Positions 60,277 through 64,000 of a stretch of DNA of 64,000 nucleotides are shown piece after piece; position 1 is the stretch's first letter; the number at the start of each line of letters is the position of its first letter. The stretch covers positions 18,199 to 82,198 of the forward strand of contig PNLU01000002.1 in NCBI GenBank assembly GCA_013823245.1, read 5' to 3'. The notes beneath the pieces are model-generated. The model was not told where the DNA came from. It saw nothing but the letters and a program-made list of their open reading frames with translations, and ran no database searches. Source of the DNA: Alcanivorax sp. (lineage in GTDB: Bacteria > Pseudomonadota > Gammaproteobacteria > Pseudomonadales > Alcanivoracaceae). The translations under genes were made by a program, and so were the position numbers.

Positions 60277-60905
60277 ATGCTTGACCGCGACCGGTCTTCT
60301 ACACTCTTTCGACCGGCTGCAGGCTTTCCGGTCATTGCCGTAACGGGACCTCGCCAGTCCGGCAAAACCACGCTCGTCAAAGATCTCTTTCCCGAAAAGC
60401 CGTACGTCAGTCTGGAGGATCCTGAAGAGCGGGCGTTTGCGGAGGACGACCCCAAGGGTTTCCCGGCCCGTTTCCATGAGGACGCCATCTTTAACGAAGC
60501 CCAACGCCGGCCAGCCCTCTTCTCCTGGCTGCAAGGCCTGGTGGATACCGACCGGCAGCCTGGGGGAGTTGCCAGACGCTCAACGAGCGGCGATGAGCGC
60601 AGAACTTTGTCGATGTGGGACTGGCCAGTTGGCTGCTCGGCATTCGCGATGAAGCGACCCTGGCCCTTCACCCCCTGAGAGGCGCCCTCTTCGAAACGCT
60701 GATGGTCAGCGGGCGAGTTTCTCAAGGCACGTTACAACAATGGCGAACACGGCCTCTGGTTCTACGCCGACGCCGATGATATTGCCTTTATCCAGACCGG
60801 CCTGTATCCGCGCTGCGCCAGCGGTGTGCATCCGTACGCGCCATCCATTGGCAGAACCGCCCCACTTTCCAGCAGGCGGTGGAATTCCGTAGCCGCCGAT
60901 AATGC
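60277..60905 (+). pseudogene. Decayed DUF4143-type AAA ATPase gene
   Basis: The first 90 residues are intact: 'FPVIAVTGPRQSGKTTLVKD' (Walker A), 'YVSLEDPEERAFAEDDP' and 'FNEAQRRPALFSWLQGLVD'. The frame then breaks. Later parts appear in other frames, such as 'FVDVGLASWLLGIRDEATLA' then 'LHPLRGALFETLMVS' and 'EFLKARYNNGEHG', all recognisable from the C-terminal DUF4143 half. The middle (about 200 residues) is deleted and at least two frameshifts follow. A terminator closes the region. The start at 60277 has no clear ribosome-binding site. Confidence 0.8.
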
Positions 60906-60910
60906 GGTTG

Positions 60911-60938
60911 TGCGACCCCCTGCCGGGGGTCGCATTTT
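60911..60938 (+). terminator. Intrinsic terminator after the DUF4143 pseudogene
   Basis: TGCGACCCCC and GGGGGTCGCA form a perfect ten-base stem with a TGCC loop, followed by TTTT. It separates the pseudogene from the sugar dehydrogenase gene. Confidence 0.9.
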
Positions 60939-61030
60939 ACCAATCCTTACGCCCGTCAACGCTGCGCCCGTCAGGGATGCGGTATTCTGCTGCTGACTGC
61001 TTTTTTTCATTTAATCGGGAGGTTAGCGCT

Positions 61031-62188
61031 ATGCGATGGCTATGGCTGTCTGCGGGTGTGCTCGGGTTGATCATGGTCAGCGCCTGCGGCGAAAACGACA
61101 CAACCGGCGTCACCGGAGCTGTGCCCAGTGATGCACCACGTGATATCCACAGTAGCGAGTACCATGAGTTCGCGCTGGAGGAACTGGCTGGGGGCATGAA
61201 TCACCCTTGGTCGCTGGCGTTTCTGCCAGAAGGCGATCTGCTGATTACCAAACGGGCAGGCAGCCTGCGTCGCTTCAGCGATGGCAACCTGAGCGAGGCC
61301 CTGAGCGGCGTGCCCAACAGCGTGGTCGAGAATCAGGGCGGCTTGCTGGAAGTGGTGCTGCACCCGGATTTCGAAAACAACCAGCGTATCTACCTGAGCT
61401 ACGCCAAGGCCTGTGATGAAGGCGGCGCCACCACAGCCGTCGGCTATGGTACGCTCAATGGCGCGTCTGTGGACAACTTCCAGGACATTTTTGTGGCCGA
61501 CGCCTGCGCCCCCGGCGGTCGCCATCACGCTGGCAAACTACTGTTCGACAACGACGGTTATCTGTTCCTGAGCGTGGGCGACCGGGGCCAGGACCCGCGT
61601 GCCCAGGACCCGAGCGACCACGCCGGGGTGATGATCCGTCTGCATGACGACGGCAGCGTACCGGACGACAATCCGTTCGTGGGCAATGATGACAAGCGCG
61701 ATGAAATCTGGAGCTTCGGCCATCGCAATCCGCAGGGTCTGGACCTGCATCCGGGCACCGGCGAAGTATGGCTGCACGAACACGGACCGAAGGGCGGTGA
61801 CGAGATCAATCTGGTTCAGCCCGCACTGAACTACGGCTGGCCCGAGGTCACCCACGGGGTCGAATACAGCGGTGAATACATTGGCCCCGACGAGATGGAG
61901 GGCATGGAGCCGCCTCTGAAGCACTGGACACCCTCCATCGCGCCATCGGGCATGGCCTTCTACAACGGCGACGCCTTCCCCGACTGGCAGGGCGACATCT
62001 TTGTCGGCGCCCTGGCGGGGCAACACGTTGCCCGGGTCCGCTTCGACGGCACCCGCGAAGTGGAAGAGGAGCAGTTACTGGCCGACAGTGGCCATCGCAT
62101 TCGCGAGGTACGCCAGGGCCCGGACGGCTTTATCTACCTGCTGACCGACTCCACGGACGGCAAACTGCTGCGTATCGTGCCGGAGTAA
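61031..62188 (+). CDS. PQQ-dependent aldose sugar dehydrogenase-like lipoprotein
   Basis: A 385-residue beta-propeller lipoprotein. The ATG at 61031 gives a lipobox 'GLIMVSAC' (the track start crosses a terminator). 'MNHPWSLAFLPEGDLLITKR', 'HAGKLLFDNDGYLFLSVGDR', 'FGHRNPQGLDLHPGTGEVWL' and 'GGDEINLVQPALNYGWPEV' are the soluble glucose dehydrogenase/YliI signatures, with the catalytic His in the second. It oxidises aldoses in the periplasm with PQQ as cofactor. PQQ synthesis genes are not in the window. Confidence 0.9.
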   Translation: MRWLWLSAGVLGLIMVSACGENDTTGVTGAVPSDAPRDIHSSEYHEFALEELAGGMNHPWSLAFLPEGDLLITKRAGSLRRFSDGNLSEALSGVPNSVVENQGGLLEVVLHPDFENNQRIYLSYAKACDEGGATTAVGYGTLNGASVDNFQDIFVADACAPGGRHHAGKLLFDNDGYLFLSVGDRGQDPRAQDPSDHAGVMIRLHDDGSVPDDNPFVGNDDKRDEIWSFGHRNPQGLDLHPGTGEVWLHEHGPKGGDEINLVQPALNYGWPEVTHGVEYSGEYIGPDEMEGMEPPLKHWTPSIAPSGMAFYNGDAFPDWQGDIFVGALAGQHVARVRFDGTREVEEEQLLADSGHRIREVRQGPDGFIYLLTDSTDGKLLRIVPE

Positions 62189-62194
62189 AGCGCC

Positions 62195-62458
62195 CTACAA
62201 CGTCTGGTCTTCACAACGGCCCGGCCGGTAGAACATCACCCCCGGCTGGGCACAGCCCTGACAACTGTTGCCGTAGGTCCCCACCTGGGTGCCTACGGCA
62301 TCCAGCCCACACACCGGATTGTAGATCATCGGGCATGCCACCTTTTCTGGCGGCATGTCCGGCTTGTCGCACACCCTGGCACCTTCGGGCGGCTCAACCG
62401 GCGCACTCTGACAGGCCGCCAGTAGCAGACCGGCCGCCAACAGGGACACAATTCGCAT
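62195..62458 (-). CDS. Kazal-type protease inhibitor domain lipoprotein
   Basis: An 87-residue lipoprotein, hidden as the tail of a 271-residue track ORF. The ATG at 62458 has GGAG before it and gives 'MRIVSLLAAGLLLAACQSAP' with a lipobox. The mature part has six cysteines; 'CPMIYNPVCGLDAVG' and 'TYGNSCQGC' fit the Kazal pattern C-x-x-x-Y-x-PVCG ... TYxNxC. It could inhibit serine proteases at the cell surface. It is convergent with the sugar dehydrogenase gene (six bases between stops). Confidence 0.8.
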   Translation of the reverse strand: MRIVSLLAAGLLLAACQSAPVEPPEGARVCDKPDMPPEKVACPMIYNPVCGLDAVGTQVGTYGNSCQGCAQPGVMFYRPGRCEDQTL

Positions 62459-62593
62459 CTTCAGCTCCTGAATCCGGAAAGCCCCATGATCACCGCAAAG
62501 ACGGGCAGGTGGAAGCGCCCTGTCCACTACGCTTGGCCCGGGCGCCGACACAGGCCACAATAGCCCTGCCATGACTGCACCGGGGATCACAAC

Positions 62594-63976
62594 ATGGGGC
62601 TGAAGTTCGCTGTCCAGGCCACGGGCCTGGTGATAGCCGCCGCACTGCTCACCCTCGTCGGCTGCGATCGACAGAGACCCTTGCCCACCTCGCTGGATGC
62701 CATTCGCGATGGCGGGACGCTGGTGGTGTTGACCCGCAACGCCCCGACCACCTATTTCATCGACCGCGATGAGCAGGCCATCGGCTTCGAGCATGACCTG
62801 GTGCAGGACTTCGCCCGGCGACTGGGTGTGGAGGTGAGCTTCCGCCTGGCACACAGTATTCACGATATCCAGGACGAACTGGCCCACGGCAAGGCCCATC
62901 TGGCCGCCGCCGGCCTGACCCGGCTGGACAGTCGCGGCGAGCAGTTCGATTTCGGGCCCGGCTATTATGAAGTCCAGCAGCAGGTCGTGTGCCATCGCTC
63001 CGGCGCCCAACCCCGCAACCCCGGCGACCTGGTCGGCCTGTCATTGCTGATCATCGGTGGCTCCAGCTATGAAGAGCGCCTGAAGCATCTGCGTGATACC
63101 GAGTATCCGGACCTGACCTGGGAAACCGACAGCAGCCTGTCCACGGAGTTGATCCTGCAACGTGTATGGAAGGGAGAGGTGGACTGCACGGTGGCCGACT
63201 CCAACATTGTCGCCATCAACCGCCGCTACTTCCCCGAACTGAGCGTGCGCTTCCCCCTGAACGAGCCCGAGGAGCTGGTCTGGCTGCTGCCCAAAGGCGC
63301 AGACGAGCTGCGCCAGGCGCTGGAAGCCTGGTACGAGAACGCCAACGACGAAGCCCTGATCACCATGGTGGCCGCACGCTATTACGCCCATGCCGAGATC
63401 TTTGATTACGTGGATATCGCCCGGTTTGTACGCCGTATCGACGAGCGACTGCCGGAGTACCGGGCCCTGTTCGAGGAAGCAGGCAATACCCATGGTTTCG
63501 ACTGGCGTCTGCTCGCCGCCCAGGCCTACCAGGAGTCCCACTGGAACCCCCTGGCGCGCAGCCCCACCGGCGTACGCGGCATGATGATGCTGACCCTGCG
63601 CACGGCTGGCGAGTTGGGTGTGGAAAACCGCCTGGATGCGGCCCAGAGCATCGACGGCGGTGCCCGATACCTGGCCAACCTGCGTGACCGTCTGCCAGAG
63701 CGGATCGAGGAACCCGACCGCACCTGGTTCGCCCTGGCCGCCTACAACGTCGGCATGGGTCACCTGAACGATGCCCGCATCCTGACGGAGCATGCGGGGG
63801 GCAATCCGGACCGCTGGCTGGACGTGCGCGATGTGCTGCCCAAACTGTCGCAACCGGAGTACTACCGCCACCTGCGCTTCGGCTACGCCCGCGGCAGCGA
63901 ACCCGTGCAGTACCTGCAACGGATTCGCAATTACGAGGACATCCTGACGCAGCAACTGGCTTACAGGGAACAATAA
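62594..63976 (+). CDS. mltF: Membrane-bound lytic murein transglycosylase F
   Basis: A 460-residue lipoprotein. The lipobox ends at 'LTLVGC'. Residues about 35-265 are a substrate-binding-type domain ('GGTLVVLTRNAPTTYFIDRD') and about 290-440 the catalytic SLT domain. The catalytic Glu lies in 'AAQAYQESHWNPLARSPTG', followed by 'GVRGMMMLT' and 'AAYNVGMGHLNDARIL'. It cleaves peptidoglycan with formation of anhydromuramic ends. It is divergent from the Kazal lipoprotein gene. Confidence 0.93.
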   Translation: MGLKFAVQATGLVIAAALLTLVGCDRQRPLPTSLDAIRDGGTLVVLTRNAPTTYFIDRDEQAIGFEHDLVQDFARRLGVEVSFRLAHSIHDIQDELAHGKAHLAAAGLTRLDSRGEQFDFGPGYYEVQQQVVCHRSGAQPRNPGDLVGLSLLIIGGSSYEERLKHLRDTEYPDLTWETDSSLSTELILQRVWKGEVDCTVADSNIVAINRRYFPELSVRFPLNEPEELVWLLPKGADELRQALEAWYENANDEALITMVAARYYAHAEIFDYVDIARFVRRIDERLPEYRALFEEAGNTHGFDWRLLAAQAYQESHWNPLARSPTGVRGMMMLTLRTAGELGVENRLDAAQSIDGGARYLANLRDRLPERIEEPDRTWFALAAYNVGMGHLNDARILTEHAGGNPDRWLDVRDVLPKLSQPEYYRHLRFGYARGSEPVQYLQRIRNYEDILTQQLAYREQ

Positions 63977-64000
63977 CAGAGGGAAATAAAGGAAAAGCAG

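Noticed and set aside
57300-61000. Integrated prophage or genomic island at tRNA-Arg
   Set aside because: There is no integrase and no 3' tRNA repeat; pyk and ogt in the middle are ordinary chromosomal genes. Only scars and pseudogenes are seen.

Overview
The window is GC-rich, densely packed chromosomal DNA from a gammaproteobacterium. Gene content (an AlmA-type long-chain alkane monooxygenase, many acyl-CoA dehydrogenases and short-chain dehydrogenases, ACAD10/11-type phosphotransferases, MpaB/DUF2236 oxygenases, UbiK, ComM, Rep, MltF) suggests a marine lipid- or hydrocarbon-degrading genus such as Alcanivorax or a close relative. That placement is inferred from gene content, not from a marker gene. 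I see no rRNA, CRISPR array, insertion sequence or prophage. Several convergent gene pairs overlap or sit within a few bases of each other.

Layout. 0-6 kb: a cut-off AraC-type regulator divergent from an AhpD-like protein, a small membrane-anchored protein, the AlmA-like monooxygenase, a cardiolipin-synthase-type phospholipase D, a short acyl-CoA dehydrogenase homologue and a MAPEG protein. 6-11.6 kb: a LysR regulator divergent from an operon of acyl-CoA dehydrogenase, SDR, phosphotransferase, histidine phosphatase and SDR. 11.6-17.3 kb: a metal-dependent hydrolase/alpha-beta hydrolase pair, a START-like secreted protein, a DUF898-M48 protease-TM2 membrane operon and a rhodanese. 17.3-24.1 kb: ackA-pta, glnK-amtB behind a recognisable sigma-54 promoter with an upstream NtrC-like site, ubiK and an exported ankyrin protein. 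24.1-30.9 kb: a TetR-RND efflux operon with a perfect inverted-repeat operator, comM, and an orphan antitoxin preceded by the remnant of its toxin. 30.9-35.4 kb: an AraC regulator and an SDR/acyl-CoA dehydrogenase/phosphotransferase/DUF6285 operon resembling the bacterial 4-hydroxyacyl-CoA (levulinate, lva-type) module.

35.5-41.4 kb holds four consecutive genes for large exported proteins of unknown function. All share a short 'L-D-D-x-x-L-x-x-I-S-G' motif just after the signal peptide (DUF6160-like). 41.4-47.7 kb holds the most unusual cluster: a TetR gene, an inverted repeat over a promoter, and a tightly coupled five-gene operon. It encodes an MpaB-type oxygenase, an acyl-CoA synthetase, a lipoprotein that fuses a LolB-like domain to a second MpaB-type oxygenase domain, an exported FMN-binding protein and a PepSY membrane protein. 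I read it as a candidate envelope oxygenase system with its own flavin-based electron supply and a step that activates the product acid to a CoA ester.

47.8-57.2 kb: a molybdopterin oxidoreductase, Rep helicase, cytochrome c5-like protein, a small lipoprotein, a CHASE2 histidine kinase with an OmpR-type regulator, and an SDR. 57.3-61 kb is a scarred region around tRNA-Arg(CCG): a 20-bp copy of the tRNA 5' end, four close stem-loops, a frameshifted YCII-family gene, an orphan minus-strand terminator next to a tandem repeat, pyruvate kinase, ogt and a decayed DUF4143 ATPase. 61-64 kb: a PQQ-type sugar dehydrogenase lipoprotein, a Kazal-domain lipoprotein and MltF.
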